DNA from: Verrucomicrobia bacterium LW23
GTDB taxonomy: Bacteria; Verrucomicrobiota; Verrucomicrobiia; Methylacidiphilales; UBA1321
Assembly: GCA_003054695.1 (NCBI GenBank)
Contig: QAZA01000045.1
Coordinates: 186,001 to 250,000 of the forward strand
Length of the DNA: 64,000 bases
Direction: 5' to 3'
Positions 29,031 through 38,480 of the stretch are shown here, piece after piece. The first letter of the stretch is position 1, and each line of letters opens with the position of its first letter. The position numbers were made by a program, and so were the translations under genes. The notes beneath the pieces are model-generated. The model saw only the letters and a program-made list of their open reading frames with translations. It was not told the DNA's origin and searched no databases.

Positions 29031-31085
29031 ATGAATCCCGCGAGACCCCGCCCCGTTACCAGCGCCGCGCACCTGCTTGTCGTCGCGATACTTCTGGCAG
29101 CCGCCACGGCCGCCGGCATCCTCGCTCCGGCCCCGGCCTTCGCGCGGCAGCCGCCCTCGTACATTCCCGCCACGTTTAATGCGCAGAGCGACTCGCTCGG
29201 CTTCCCCTGGAACATGAACCAGCAAGGCCACATGGACCAGGGCCAGAACAGCTGCTTTACGGTGGCGATGAGCCTGCAGGTCAACTCCGCCAACTTTACC
29301 CCCTCGCCCAACACGCCGGGCATTATGTCGCCCGACGGCCTGGAATATATCATTACCGGCAACGCCGGCGGCCAGGTGGAGGTTACCCGGCGCATCCGGT
29401 TCGACCTCAAGGCCAGCTGCGTGCGGTATATTGATACCATCAGCAACCCCACCTCCACGGCGGTGCCCGCCACCATTACGCTGATGAACCAGTTTGGCAA
29501 CCGGTTTGACATGCTGTACACCGACCGCGGCACCTCAGGCTCCTCCCTTACCGGGCGGGAGAGCGGTGTGGTTGCGGTGCACAAGGCCAACAGCGGCAAG
29601 CCGAGCGTGCTGTTTGTCGTCAGCTCCCCCAACGCGCGGTTGCGGCCCACCATCGTCAGCCACCAGAACTACCAGCTGCGGATGGACTACAACGTGACGA
29701 TCGAGCCCGGCAAGCGCGTCTCCATCGCCAGCATTATTGCGCAGCGCAACCTCAGCAGCACCAACATTACGCCGCAACTGCTGGCACCGCTATTTAAGCC
29801 GCTTACCCTGGCACGCGCCAACCGGGATCTGCCCATCGACCTGCGCGGCACTCTGCAAAACGCCGGCCCCGGCCCGGGCGAAGGCCGCAGCGTTAACCAG
29901 CTGGAGGCGCTCAACATCGCCCCCGCCAACACCGACACCCTGGCGCTGGGAGAGGACACACGACTGACCGGCTCCCTCACGTGGGGCTCGCTGGCCATCA
30001 CCACCGCGTACGGCAAGCGCAACCTAAATGCGGACGAAGTGGCGGCGATCACCGGCCCGCAGTCCACCGGGCACACCACGCAGGTCTTCCTACGCGACGG
30101 CCAGGTGCTGACCGGCTCCCTGGAGGCCACCGACATGCGCTTTACCCTCAGCAGCGGCTCCGTGGTGGAGCTCGCCGTCGGTTCTCTCGACCGCATTATG
30201 ATGCGGCAGCGCAAGGGAAGCGACGCCGCCTCCACCGCCACCCAGCTGGAGACAACCTCCGGCGATCGCCTCAGCATAGCCGCCGGGCCCGCCGCCTCCG
30301 GGCTGCGACTGCTGCTGCGCTCCCCGTGGGGCGAACGCACCGCCACGCTGGACGAGATCATCTCCCTGCGCCCAATGGATGACGGCAACGTGGGTTACCG
30401 CGTGGCGCTCTCCGACGGCTCCGTCTTCACGGCCTTCCTGGACGGCACCAGCCTGGAGCTGCAAACCGCCCTGTTTGGCCCGCGCAAAATCCCCATTGTG
30501 CACGTGCGCGGCATCTACAACCCCTCCGCCCGCCAGCCCCTGCAGGACGCCGACAAGGACGACCTCGCCGCGCCCCACACCGTGCTGGCCGGCGGCCAGG
30601 TGCTGGCCGGCCGCGTGGAGCTGCCCGAGCTGCACATGACCAGCAACGGCCAGACCATCCCTGTAGCGCCCGGGCAAATTCGCGAGCTGCACAACACCTC
30701 CGACGGCGCGGACCTGCCCATCGACCGCCCCATCGTGTTTAAAGCCGACCTGTGGGGCGGCGGCAGCATCTCCGGCGAGATTCGGCAATCGCTCCTGCCC
30801 TTCCGCGTCGGCGACAAGATCTGGCAGATCCCCACCCGCGACATTGTGGATGTTGTTGTGCCCGTGCCGATTATCAGCGAAGGCATGCGCGACAACATCG
30901 CCCGACTGATCCGCGACCTCGGCGTGGACGAATGGGAAAAGCGCGAAACCGCCACCCAGGAGCTCACCAACCTGGGCTACCTCGCCAAAGCCCAGCTGGC
31001 CGAAGCCGCCCAACAAGCCCAGGACGCCGAAGTCCGCACCCGCGCCCAGAAGATCCTCGACGCGCTAAACAACGCGAACCCATAG
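29031..31085 (+). CDS. Large secreted beta-rich protein (paralogue 2 of 2) with HEAT-like C terminus
   Basis: A 684-residue protein. ATG 29031 (MNPARPRPVTSAAHLL) starts a signal peptide ending near PAFARQ. SLGFPWNM, LEYIITGNAGGQVEVTRRIRFD and VRYIDTISN align with the previous gene, and DTLALGEDTRLTGSL..VFLRDGQVLTGSL matches its beta module. The last 55 residues add a helical unit (LIRDLGVDEWEKRETATQEL..DAEVRTRAQKIL) of the kind seen at the ends of planctomycetal HEAT-type proteins; the first paralogue lacks it. The 122 bp between the genes are pyrimidine-rich. Function unknown. Confidence 0.82.
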   Translation: MNPARPRPVTSAAHLLVVAILLAAATAAGILAPAPAFARQPPSYIPATFNAQSDSLGFPWNMNQQGHMDQGQNSCFTVAMSLQVNSANFTPSPNTPGIMSPDGLEYIITGNAGGQVEVTRRIRFDLKASCVRYIDTISNPTSTAVPATITLMNQFGNRFDMLYTDRGTSGSSLTGRESGVVAVHKANSGKPSVLFVVSSPNARLRPTIVSHQNYQLRMDYNVTIEPGKRVSIASIIAQRNLSSTNITPQLLAPLFKPLTLARANRDLPIDLRGTLQNAGPGPGEGRSVNQLEALNIAPANTDTLALGEDTRLTGSLTWGSLAITTAYGKRNLNADEVAAITGPQSTGHTTQVFLRDGQVLTGSLEATDMRFTLSSGSVVELAVGSLDRIMMRQRKGSDAASTATQLETTSGDRLSIAAGPAASGLRLLLRSPWGERTATLDEIISLRPMDDGNVGYRVALSDGSVFTAFLDGTSLELQTALFGPRKIPIVHVRGIYNPSARQPLQDADKDDLAAPHTVLAGGQVLAGRVELPELHMTSNGQTIPVAPGQIRELHNTSDGADLPIDRPIVFKADLWGGGSISGEIRQSLLPFRVGDKIWQIPTRDIVDVVVPVPIISEGMRDNIARLIRDLGVDEWEKRETATQELTNLGYLAKAQLAEAAQQAQDAEVRTRAQKILDALNNANP

Positions 31086-31291
31086 GCGATCCCTGGCCCA
31101 GGGCCGCCCGCAGCATTCTGATGCGAGGACTACGGCGGGAAAGTTCGCCTCAGGAACCCGACGCGAGGCGTTCTACGTCGATCCACTCGCGATCGCTTCT
31201 TGCAGGTGCGAGGCATTCTCCATGGCTCTGAAAATGGCCCGCGCAAGGAGCGAGAGCGAAGGGTTCGACGCAAGAACGCTTCGCGTGGGCT

Positions 31292-32287
31292 TCAGCTTTC
31301 GAGCACTTCGCCGGCTTTTAGCACTTTGATGGCCGCTTTGGCGCCGGCGCTTTTCAGCTCTGCCTCAAACGCGGCGGGGGTGCCGGTGAGGAGGGGGAAG
31401 GTGCTGTGGTGGATGGGCACAACTGTTTGAGGCGCAACAAGTTTTGTGGCCAGGGCGGCGGCTTTGGGGCCCATGGTAAAGTGGTCGCCGATGCACACCA
31501 GCATAATGTCCGGCTTATGCAGCTGGCCGATGAGCGCCATGTCGGAGAACACCTCCGTATCGCCCGTGTGATAAATGGTGGGGCCGCCTTTGATGGCAAT
31601 GACCAGGCCGGTTGGGGAGCCCGCTGTCACGGTTTGCGTCTTGTCGCTGCCCGCCGGCTCGCCCGCCTCCGGCACGGTAAGGCTGCTGGAATGCAGTGCG
31701 GGCACGAGGGTGATGGTGACTTCACCGTCCAGTATGGTGGTGGCGCCGCCGAGATTGCCCAGCGTTACCATCGTCGCTTTGTCCCTGGGGTAGCCCAGGT
31801 GGCCTGCCAGGGCCAGGCCCAGCTCCAGCATGCCGCACAGCACCGCGCCGGAGGCTTTGGCAATCTCGACCGCCTCGCCGACGTGGTCGAAGTGGCCGTG
31901 GGAGATGGCGATGGCGTCGCACTTGGCTTTGGCGGCGGTGAGATCGGCCTCCGCGCTTGCGGCGTTGAGGGGATTCTTCAGCCACGGATCGATGTAAATC
32001 ACTTTGCCGGAGGGCGTTGTGATGGAGAACGAGGAGTGCCCGAAGAACTTGATCGCCGTTTTGCCGGCCGCCGGAGCCGACGCGCCCAGCGAGGCCCGCA
32101 ACGGCCCTGTCACCACACCCGCAGCCTGCGCATTGGCCACTGTGCCTGCGCCCAGCGCCATGGCGGCCGCCCCTGCGCCCAGGCCGGCGAGGAAGGAACG
32201 GCGCGTTGTGATGGCGCTGCCGTTGGAGCCGCTATCCTGCAAGGTGTTGCAGCTGTTATCGTTGCCGTAGCTTTCCATAGTGCTCAT
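31292..32287 (-). CDS. Tat-exported metal-dependent hydrolase (UPF0173-like)
   Basis: A 331-residue protein with a twin-arginine signal (TTRRSFLAGLGAGAAAMALG, about residues 27-46). The metallo-beta-lactamase fold shows HSSFSI, IDPWLKNP, ISHGHFDHVGEAVEIAK (HxHxDH metal site), HTGDTEVFSDMALIG and VPIHHSTFPLLTG, the layout of UPF0173 hydrolases related to UlaG. An insertion rich in Glu/Gly/Ser (EAGEPAGSDKTQTVTAGSP) follows the core His. Substrate unknown. The 206 bp before it on the plus strand show nothing recognisable. Confidence 0.92.
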   Translation of the reverse strand: MSTMESYGNDNSCNTLQDSGSNGSAITTRRSFLAGLGAGAAAMALGAGTVANAQAAGVVTGPLRASLGASAPAAGKTAIKFFGHSSFSITTPSGKVIYIDPWLKNPLNAASAEADLTAAKAKCDAIAISHGHFDHVGEAVEIAKASGAVLCGMLELGLALAGHLGYPRDKATMVTLGNLGGATTILDGEVTITLVPALHSSSLTVPEAGEPAGSDKTQTVTAGSPTGLVIAIKGGPTIYHTGDTEVFSDMALIGQLHKPDIMLVCIGDHFTMGPKAAALATKLVAPQTVVPIHHSTFPLLTGTPAAFEAELKSAGAKAAIKVLKAGEVLES

Positions 32288-32426
32288 TTTTTCAACGTGG
32301 ATTCAGGATTCGGTGGAAGGATGGTGTAGGACAGGAACATAGCCGAGAATCGCCGCGCTGTCTCTCGCGTTGTATCTGTCTTCCGGTTTCCGGTAGTTGC
32401 GACGCGACAAGGAGCTGGGGAATTTT

Positions 32427-32454
32427 CACCACAACGGCACGAAGACACCAAGGG
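32427..32454. repeat. Family H half-element (CACCAAG-type 9-mers)
   Basis: CACCACAACGGCACGAAGAC followed by ACCAAGGG, a single arm of the period-9 pattern that recurs at 45525 and 57211. It sits in the 285-bp gap between the Tat hydrolase and manA, which otherwise shows nothing recognisable. Confidence 0.55.
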
Positions 32455-32572
32455 TGGGAAGGGAAGGAGGCATGGCAGGGGGGGCGGGCATGCAAAAGCC
32501 TTACCCGAGTCGTATCCCGCTACAGGGCAAAGGGATACACCCCGCGTAAAGCTCCGTGTGCCCTGCCCCGGC

Positions 32573-33520
32573 CTACTTTCCAAACTCCACGGTTAGCAGC
32601 TCCAGGCCCTTGGGGCCGGGCTCCAGTTCGTAGGGTTCGCTGTCGGCGGTGGCGAAGAAGGCCTGGCCGTAGCGGAACTTTTTGCCTTCCACGGTAACCT
32701 CGCCGCGCGCCACGTAGTGGTACTGGAAGCTGCGGCCGTCGGGGATGTAGCTTCGGAACTCACCGGGGAAGATGAGGGCGCGGTAGAGCGAGAAGTAGGG
32801 GCACTCGACGATGCGCTCGCTGTGCGGCTGGGTGAAGATCGGCTCGAAGTCGTGGAAGTTGATGGACTCGAGCGACTCCTTGATGTGCAGGTCGCGCGCT
32901 TGGCCTTTGTCGTCCACCCGGTTCCAGTCGTCTACCCGGTAGGTGGTGTCGGAGTTTTGCTGCACCTCCAGGATGAGGTTGCCGCCGCCGATGGCGTGCA
33001 CGCGGCCGCTGGGCAGGAACATCGCCTCCATGCGCGTGGGTTTAAGCACGTGCAGCAGGCTGGCCAGCTCCGGCGTGCCTATTGCCTTCTCAAACTGCGC
33101 TTTGGTCACGCCCTTTTTCAGCCCGGCGTAAATGCTGGCCTTTTTGGTGGTGTGGAGGAAGTACCAGATTTCCGTCTTGGGCTCGCCCTTAAGCGCGGCG
33201 GCTTTGGCGGCGGGGGGGTGCACCTGCACGCTCAGCTTGTCCACGCAGTCCAGCAGCTTAATGAGGATGGGGAAACGCTCCGTTTTGGGGGCGCCTTTGC
33301 CAAAGATTTTCGCCTTCTTGGGGCTGGTCCACAAGTCGTGCAGCGTGGTCAGATCGCCGTCGGGCGTGGTGAGGAGGCTGTTGGCTTCGGGCCGGTCGAC
33401 CAGTTCCCAGCTCTCGCCGATTTTCTTGTCCGCGGGCGTGTCGCGCTTGTAGAGGCGCCGCAGCCGGTTGCCGCCCCAGATGCGTTCCTGGTAGATCGGC
33501 TGGAAAGTGTAGATGCTCAT
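32573..33520 (-). CDS. manA: Class I mannose-6-phosphate isomerase
   Basis: A 315-residue zinc enzyme interconverting mannose-6-P and fructose-6-P, feeding GDP-mannose synthesis or mannose catabolism. Family blocks: QERIWGGNRLRRLYKRD, LIKLLDCVDKLSVQVHPP (Gln and His zinc ligands), KTEIWYFLHT (Glu ligand) and PSGRVHAIGGGNLILEVQQNSDTTYRVDDWNR (His ligand). It is of the short, single-barrel-plus-helix type. ATG 33520 (MSIYTFQPIY) is used; ATG 33529 is in frame 3 codons earlier. It is divergent from cysD. Confidence 0.94.
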   Translation of the reverse strand: MSIYTFQPIYQERIWGGNRLRRLYKRDTPADKKIGESWELVDRPEANSLLTTPDGDLTTLHDLWTSPKKAKIFGKGAPKTERFPILIKLLDCVDKLSVQVHPPAAKAAALKGEPKTEIWYFLHTTKKASIYAGLKKGVTKAQFEKAIGTPELASLLHVLKPTRMEAMFLPSGRVHAIGGGNLILEVQQNSDTTYRVDDWNRVDDKGQARDLHIKESLESINFHDFEPIFTQPHSERIVECPYFSLYRALIFPGEFRSYIPDGRSFQYHYVARGEVTVEGKKFRYGQAFFATADSEPYELEPGPKGLELLTVEFGK

Positions 33521-33754
33521 GCGAAGCATTAGTCTAGCGGATGGCCGGCGCGTTGGGGATGAGAAAAGCGTGGGCGCGAGGCGATTTATCTCTTGTCGCA
33601 CCCGGGAAAAAAGATGTTGTCGGACGCGTGGATTTATTGCATTGTTTCACCTTGCCCTTATTCCCGACCGGGTTTGGGGTATTTAATCGGGCTGATTCCA
33701 GACTCAGCCGATAGACATTTCAGCAAAGCAAGCAGCACGCAACGCAGCATCACC

Positions 33755-34558
33755 ATGACGCATCTCGACCGCCTCGAGTCCCAGGCCATCTACATCTTCC
33801 GGGAAGCCTTTCACGCCTTTAAAAAGCCTGCCATGCCGTGGAGCATGGGTAAGGATTCGAATGTCCTCATCTGGCTGGCCAGCAAGGCTTTCGGCGGGCG
33901 TGTGCCTTTTCCCGTACTCCACGTGGATACGACGTATGAGTTCCCGGAAATGCTGGAGTTTCGCGACTGGGCGACAAAGCGCTATAACCTTAATCTGGTC
34001 GTCAAGATTAACGAGGAAGCGCGCGGCCGCGGCGTGGGCTATGAGACGCACGACCCGGTTACCGTTACGCACGAGCTGAAGACGGCCGCCCTGCAGCAGG
34101 CGATGGCCGAGCATGGCTGGGACGCGCTGATCACGGGCATTCGCCGCGACGAAGACAGCACCCGGGCCAAGGAGCGCTATTTCTCCCCGCGCAATGCGGA
34201 GTTTGAGTGGGATTATAAGGATCAGCCGCCGGAGTTCTGGAATCAGTTCACGACGACGATCAAGCCCGGCGAGCACGTGCGCGTGCAGCCGCTGCTGGAC
34301 TGGACGGAAGTGGACATCTGGATGTACATCAAGCGCGAGGGCATCCCCATCCCCCGCTTGTACTTTAGCCGCAACGGTTTCCGCTATCGCAGCATGGGCT
34401 GCTGGCCCATTACCAAGGCGGTGGAGAGCGATGCGGTGACGATCGATGAGATTATTCACGAGCTGCGCCACACCAAAACCAGCGAGCGCGCCGGCCGCGC
34501 CCAGGATCACCACGAACGCAACGCCATGCAAAAGCTCCGCGCCAAAGGCTTCATGTAA
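33755..34558 (+). CDS. cysD: Sulfate adenylyltransferase subunit 2
   Basis: A 267-residue ATP-pyrophosphatase that, with CysN, makes adenosine 5'-phosphosulfate. Motifs: SMGKDSNVLIWLASKAF (the SGGKDS-type PP-loop), LHVDTTYEFPEMLEFRD, TGIRRDEDSTRAKERYFSPR and a C-terminal RSMGCWPITKAVESDA, with ERAGRAQDHH at the end. ATG 33755 (MTHLDRLESQAIYIFREAF) matches the usual start. cysNC follows 226 bp downstream, separated by a strong hairpin and a repeat. Confidence 0.97.
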   Translation: MTHLDRLESQAIYIFREAFHAFKKPAMPWSMGKDSNVLIWLASKAFGGRVPFPVLHVDTTYEFPEMLEFRDWATKRYNLNLVVKINEEARGRGVGYETHDPVTVTHELKTAALQQAMAEHGWDALITGIRRDEDSTRAKERYFSPRNAEFEWDYKDQPPEFWNQFTTTIKPGEHVRVQPLLDWTEVDIWMYIKREGIPIPRLYFSRNGFRYRSMGCWPITKAVESDAVTIDEIIHELRHTKTSERAGRAQDHHERNAMQKLRAKGFM

Positions 34559-34590
34559 CCACCAACGCGGGGCGTTGGATCCCTGTAGCT

Positions 34591-34613
34591 GACGGGCCCT
34601 TCGGGGGCCCGTC
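34591..34613 (+). terminator. UUCG-capped hairpin after cysD
   Basis: GACGGGCCC and GGGCCCGTC pair perfectly around TTCGG, 33 bp beyond the cysD stop. No T-tract follows, so it may act as an RNA-stability or processing hairpin between cysD and cysNC rather than an intrinsic terminator. Confidence 0.5.
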
Positions 34614-34705
34614 GCGGGGGATTGCGGGGCGGCGGCGGTCTCGGAGATAAGAGACGTCCTCCAAGAATCCTTCCCGACTCCCTGGCCTCCCAGCGCTCCC
34701 CTCCG

Positions 34706-34742
34706 CTCCGTGTGTTCCGTGTGATCCGTGGTTAAATAATCC
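34706..34742. repeat. Family E half-element upstream of cysNC
   Basis: CTCCGTGTG, TTCCGTGTG, ATCCGTGGT then TAAATAATC: three 9-mers and an A-rich end, with no reverse-complement arm. It lies 43 bp before the annotated cysNC start. Confidence 0.8.
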
Positions 34743-34784
34743 CCATCCTTCCCTTTCTCCAATCCCCTTTCCCCTCCCCTTCCG

Positions 34785-36911
34785 ATGGACTCCGCACCTG
34801 CCTCCGTTGCCGACGAACGCGACATCGCGACCGCCGCGCCCACCTCCACTTCCACCCCTCCCGCCGTGTCCTCCGCGTCCTCCGTGTCCTCCCCCAGGCA
34901 GCCCCCCGCCTGGTCCTACAGCAATCCTCCGACCAGCGGCGTTGCCCCCGGCGAGATCCCTGCGTTTATGCACGCCCCCTCGCCCGAGGCGCCCGGGCAG
35001 GAGGAAGAGCAGAGGCTCAAGATCGTCATTGTGGGCCACGTGGACCACGGCAAAAGCACGCTGATCGGCCGCCTTTTCTTCGATACGAACTCGCTTCCGG
35101 AAGGCAAGGTCGAGTCGATACAGAAAGCGTGCGACGCGGAAGGCATGGAGTTTGAGTACGCGTTTCTTCTCGACGCCCTGCTGGAGGAGCAGGCGCAGAA
35201 TATCACGATCGACACCACGCAGATCCAGTTCCGCACGGAGCGCCGCAACTACGTCATTATCGACGCGCCCGGCCACAAGGAGTTCCTCAAGAACATGATT
35301 ACCGGCGCCGCCAGTGCGGACGCCGCCATCCTGCTTATCGACGCCAACGAGGGCGTGCAGGAGCAGTCGCGCCGCCACGGGTACCTGCTCAGCCTCCTCG
35401 GCATCAAACAGGTGCTCGTCGCGGTCAACAAGATGGATCTGGTGAACTTCTCGCAGGAGGTCTTCAACAACCTCGTTAGCGAGTACACGGCATTCCTCAA
35501 GCCGCTGGGCGTGGAGCCGATTCACTTTATCCCCATCAGCGCCAAGCACGGCCACAACATCATCCGCCCCAGCGCCAGCCAGGCGTGGTACCAGGGCCCG
35601 AGCATCCTGGGCGCGCTGGACAGCATTAACCAGCCCCCGTCGCGCGAAGGTCTGCCGCTGCGCTTTATTCTGCAGGACGTGTACCGCTTTGACGAGCGCC
35701 GCCTGCTGGCAGGTCGCATTGAGACGGGCAAACTGCGCGTGGGCGATGAAATTGTGCTGTGGCCCAACCGCAAGCGCAGCCGCGTTAAAAGCATCGAAGC
35801 CTGGGGCGCCGACGTGCCGCCGACCGAAGCGACCGCCGGCCAGTCCGTGGCCATCCAGATGACCGAACAGATTTTTGCCGAGCGCGGGCAAATCGCCACC
35901 CACGGCGGCGAGCCGATGGTCGAGTCCCGCGAGTTCGAAGCCAACATCTTTTGGCTGCACGACGAGCCCCTGCGCCAGGGCCAGCCCTACGAGCTGCGCC
36001 TCTCCACCCAGCAGGTGGAGGCCCGCATCACCCGCATCTCCCGCGTCATCGACAGCGCCAGCCTGGAATCCACCGCCGCCGAGCGCACCCAGGTGGCCAA
36101 GAACGAGGCCGCCACGGTGACCGTCCGCACCCGCCGCCCGCTCGCTTTCGACAACGCCGACGTCATTACCGAGACCGGCCGCTTTGTGCTGCTGCAAAAC
36201 AACCGCATTGGCGGCGGCGGCATCATCCACGGCGAAACCTACGCGGCCGTTAATGCGCCGGAAACCGCCAGCGATAACATCAGCTGGACGGAAGGCGAAG
36301 TAACCGCCGAGGCGCGCTGGGAGCACTTTGGCCATCGCGGCGCCGTGCTGTGGCTTACCGGCCTCTCCGGCAGCGGCAAGTCGACCCTGAGCGTGGCGCT
36401 GGAGTCGGCGCTGTTCCGCAAGGGCATCAGCGCGTTTATCCTGGACGGCGACAACCTGCGCCACGGCCTGTGCAACAACCTGGGCTTCAGCCGCGAGGAC
36501 CGCACGGAGAACATCCGCCGCGCCGCCGAAGCCGCCCGCCTGCTGGCCGAAGCCGGCACGGTCGTCATCGTCGCCCTCATCTCCCCCTACCGCGCGGAGC
36601 GCGCCAAGGCCGCCGGCATTGCGGATAACGCGGGCATTCCGTTCGCGGAAGTCTTTATCAACGCGCCACTTGCCGCGTGCGAGGAGCGCGACCCCAAGTC
36701 CCTCTACAAACGCGCCCGCAGCGGCGAGATCAAAGGCTTCACCGGCATCGACAGCCCCTACGAAGCCCCCGAAAAGCCCGTGCTGGAGCTGCGCACCGAC
36801 CTCCACACCAAGGAGGAGTGCCTGGGCCAGCTCCTCGAACTTGCCCTCAAACTCAGCAACCCCGCCACCCGCTTCCGCCAGGAAGACAGCGACCCCGGCG
36901 CGAATATCTGA
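34785..36911 (+). CDS. cysNC: Bifunctional sulfate adenylyltransferase subunit 1 / adenylylsulfate kinase
   Basis: A fusion of CysN (GTPase subunit) and CysC (APS kinase), 708 residues, acting with CysD to make PAPS. CysN motifs: [18 protein letters not shown] (G1), the switch [12 protein letters not shown] and NKMDLVNF. The CysC part starts about residue 515 with [18 protein letters not shown], then [17 protein letters not shown] and [18 protein letters not shown]. About 75 extra residues precede the GTPase. Part of that extension is encoded by adjacent 9-mers (34860-34895) resembling the family E iterons upstream. ATG 34968, closer to the GTPase core, is an alternative start. Confidence 0.96.
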   Translation: MDSAPASVADERDIATAAPTSTSTPPAVSSASSVSSPRQPPAWSYSNPPTSGVAPGEIPAFMHAPSPEAPGQEEEQRLKIVIVGHVDHGKSTLIGRLFFDTNSLPEGKVESIQKACDAEGMEFEYAFLLDALLEEQAQNITIDTTQIQFRTERRNYVIIDAPGHKEFLKNMITGAASADAAILLIDANEGVQEQSRRHGYLLSLLGIKQVLVAVNKMDLVNFSQEVFNNLVSEYTAFLKPLGVEPIHFIPISAKHGHNIIRPSASQAWYQGPSILGALDSINQPPSREGLPLRFILQDVYRFDERRLLAGRIETGKLRVGDEIVLWPNRKRSRVKSIEAWGADVPPTEATAGQSVAIQMTEQIFAERGQIATHGGEPMVESREFEANIFWLHDEPLRQGQPYELRLSTQQVEARITRISRVIDSASLESTAAERTQVAKNEAATVTVRTRRPLAFDNADVITETGRFVLLQNNRIGGGGIIHGETYAAVNAPETASDNISWTEGEVTAEARWEHFGHRGAVLWLTGLSGSGKSTLSVALESALFRKGISAFILDGDNLRHGLCNNLGFSREDRTENIRRAAEAARLLAEAGTVVIVALISPYRAERAKAAGIADNAGIPFAEVFINAPLAACEERDPKSLYKRARSGEIKGFTGIDSPYEAPEKPVLELRTDLHTKEECLGQLLELALKLSNPATRFRQEDSDPGANI

Positions 36912-36947
36912 GCAGAGTAGAGCGGTTTAAGTCCATGCGTAAGCACT

Positions 36948-36982
36948 CCAATCTGAGAACCTCTTCGAGGCCCTCGGATTGG
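36948..36982. repeat. Imperfect hairpin after cysNC
   Basis: CCAATCTGAG pairs with CTCGGATTGG (one G-T), enclosing a second hairpin CCTCTTCGAGG. No T-tract follows. The inner sequence resembles the small palindromes at the ends of the family G element at 51.2 kb. Confidence 0.55.
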
Positions 36983-37089
36983 ACTGATTACACCTGTACT
37001 TTAGCCGCCCTGGCCCGGCCCGTTCGCCGCTCCGAAATCCCATTTCGGAGCGTGACGGCGGCCCGGCGCGTTGCGTAGCATCATCGGGC

Positions 37090-38448
37090 ATGAGTTCCCT
37101 TTTCGGACGGGCCCTGTGGGTCCTATGCGTTTTGCGCGCGATTGCTGCGGCAGTGGCGCTTGCCTGCTCGTTTGCCATCGTCTCGCATCCCACCTCCGCG
37201 CCCGCGCAGGAGGAGGGAACCAAACCGCAGAGCTTTGGCACTTTTAGCCCGGACGGCAGGAAGCTGCTGTTGGGCACGGAGGGCAAGGCGGAGCTGTTTG
37301 ACTCCGCAACAGGCGCCTCCCTGGGCGTACTGCCGCGCACGGGCGTGCTGCCGACGGCGCGCTTTAGCCCGGACGGGACGCGGCTGGTGGTCGACTCCCT
37401 GGACGACAAGGGCGCCTCCATCACCGTCTACCTCTTCGACATCTCCGCCGCCGGCGCGCCCAGAGAGCTGGCCACGGTATGCAAGGCCAACCGCTCCACT
37501 GCCGGCATCTCCGCGTACTCGCGCGACGGCAAGCAGGTGCTGGTCACCTCCAGCCACTTTGTGCACCTGTGCGACACGGCCACCGGCAAGCTGCTGTGGG
37601 AGACCGGCCTGTACACGCCTAAGCCCGTCACTGGCGAGAACTCGGAAACCCTTGTGCCACCCGAGATTACGGATATCGCCTTTTGCGAAGGCACCGACCG
37701 GATTGTCGCCGTAAAGGGCAGCATCCTGGAGGAATCGCGGGAGATTATCCTGCTGGAGGCGGCCACCGGCAAGGAGGTTGAGCCCCGCGAGACGGTAACC
37801 ACCACGTCGATGGATACCGATCTCTCCCCCACCGGCCGAACGTACGCGCTGCTTAAGGATGGCAAGGTGCGGTTTCACGACGCTCTGACCTTTGCCCCGC
37901 TGGGCGAGCCGGTTGCGGTGGGCGAAGGCAGCGGCGCGGTCGACTTCAGCGCGGACGGCAAGATCGCTTCGGTTACGATCAGCGACTCTGAGGCACAGAT
38001 CCACAACGCCGCCGACGGCAAGCTGCTGGGCACCGTCAAAGCGCCCAAAGACAAGGCGCTTGTGCTGGTGTTTATGCAGCAGAAGCATGTGCTCGCCTAC
38101 GCCCTGGACTACACCTTCGGCCTGTGGGACCGCGAGACGCTCAAGCCGCTGGTGGAAACCGTGCAGTTGCCGGCCGGCACCACCGAGTTCCACTCCACCG
38201 CCGACGGCACGTCGCTCATCTGCATCGGCGCCGAGGGCCGCAAGCTGTTCTTTTTTGATCTGCTGAAAGGCAAGGCCACGCGCGAGTTTGCGCTGCCGGA
38301 GACCTTCACCGTTATCAACTCCAACAAGGACGAATCGCGCCTGCTGCTTACCCGCTTTGTGGGGGACTCCACCGTGGAAGCCATCCGCCTGTTTGACGCC
38401 GCCACCGGCAAGGAAGTGCCGCTGAAGTCGTCCGCCGCGAAGAAGTAG
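37090..38448 (+). CDS. Secreted beta-propeller (WD40/YVTN-like) protein 1
   Basis: A 452-residue protein with a signal peptide (about 1-38, ending SAPAQ). Several blades carry FSPDGRKLLLGTEGKAELFDSATG-like units: FSPDGTRLVVDSLDDKG, YSRDGKQVLVTSSHF, LSPTGRTYALLKDG and FSADGKIASVTISDSE. Propellers of this kind bind proteins or cofactors; no catalytic site is visible. A second, similar gene follows 32 bp later, so the two form an operon of tandem paralogues. No partner enzyme is nearby. Confidence 0.85.
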   Translation: MSSLFGRALWVLCVLRAIAAAVALACSFAIVSHPTSAPAQEEGTKPQSFGTFSPDGRKLLLGTEGKAELFDSATGASLGVLPRTGVLPTARFSPDGTRLVVDSLDDKGASITVYLFDISAAGAPRELATVCKANRSTAGISAYSRDGKQVLVTSSHFVHLCDTATGKLLWETGLYTPKPVTGENSETLVPPEITDIAFCEGTDRIVAVKGSILEESREIILLEAATGKEVEPRETVTTTSMDTDLSPTGRTYALLKDGKVRFHDALTFAPLGEPVAVGEGSGAVDFSADGKIASVTISDSEAQIHNAADGKLLGTVKAPKDKALVLVFMQQKHVLAYALDYTFGLWDRETLKPLVETVQLPAGTTEFHSTADGTSLICIGAEGRKLFFFDLLKGKATREFALPETFTVINSNKDESRLLLTRFVGDSTVEAIRLFDAATGKEVPLKSSAAKK

Positions 38449-38480
38449 GACCGCCGCCCGTATCTGCTGAGGATAACCCT

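Noticed and set aside
34551-36806. A 751-codon open frame antisense to cysNC
   Set aside because: The sense strand encodes an unambiguous CysNC with all motifs; the antisense product is Gly/Ala/Arg/Val-rich with no motif, a normal shadow in GC-rich DNA. The same holds for the long antisense frames over pyrG, the propeller gene at 38-40 kb and the TPM protein.
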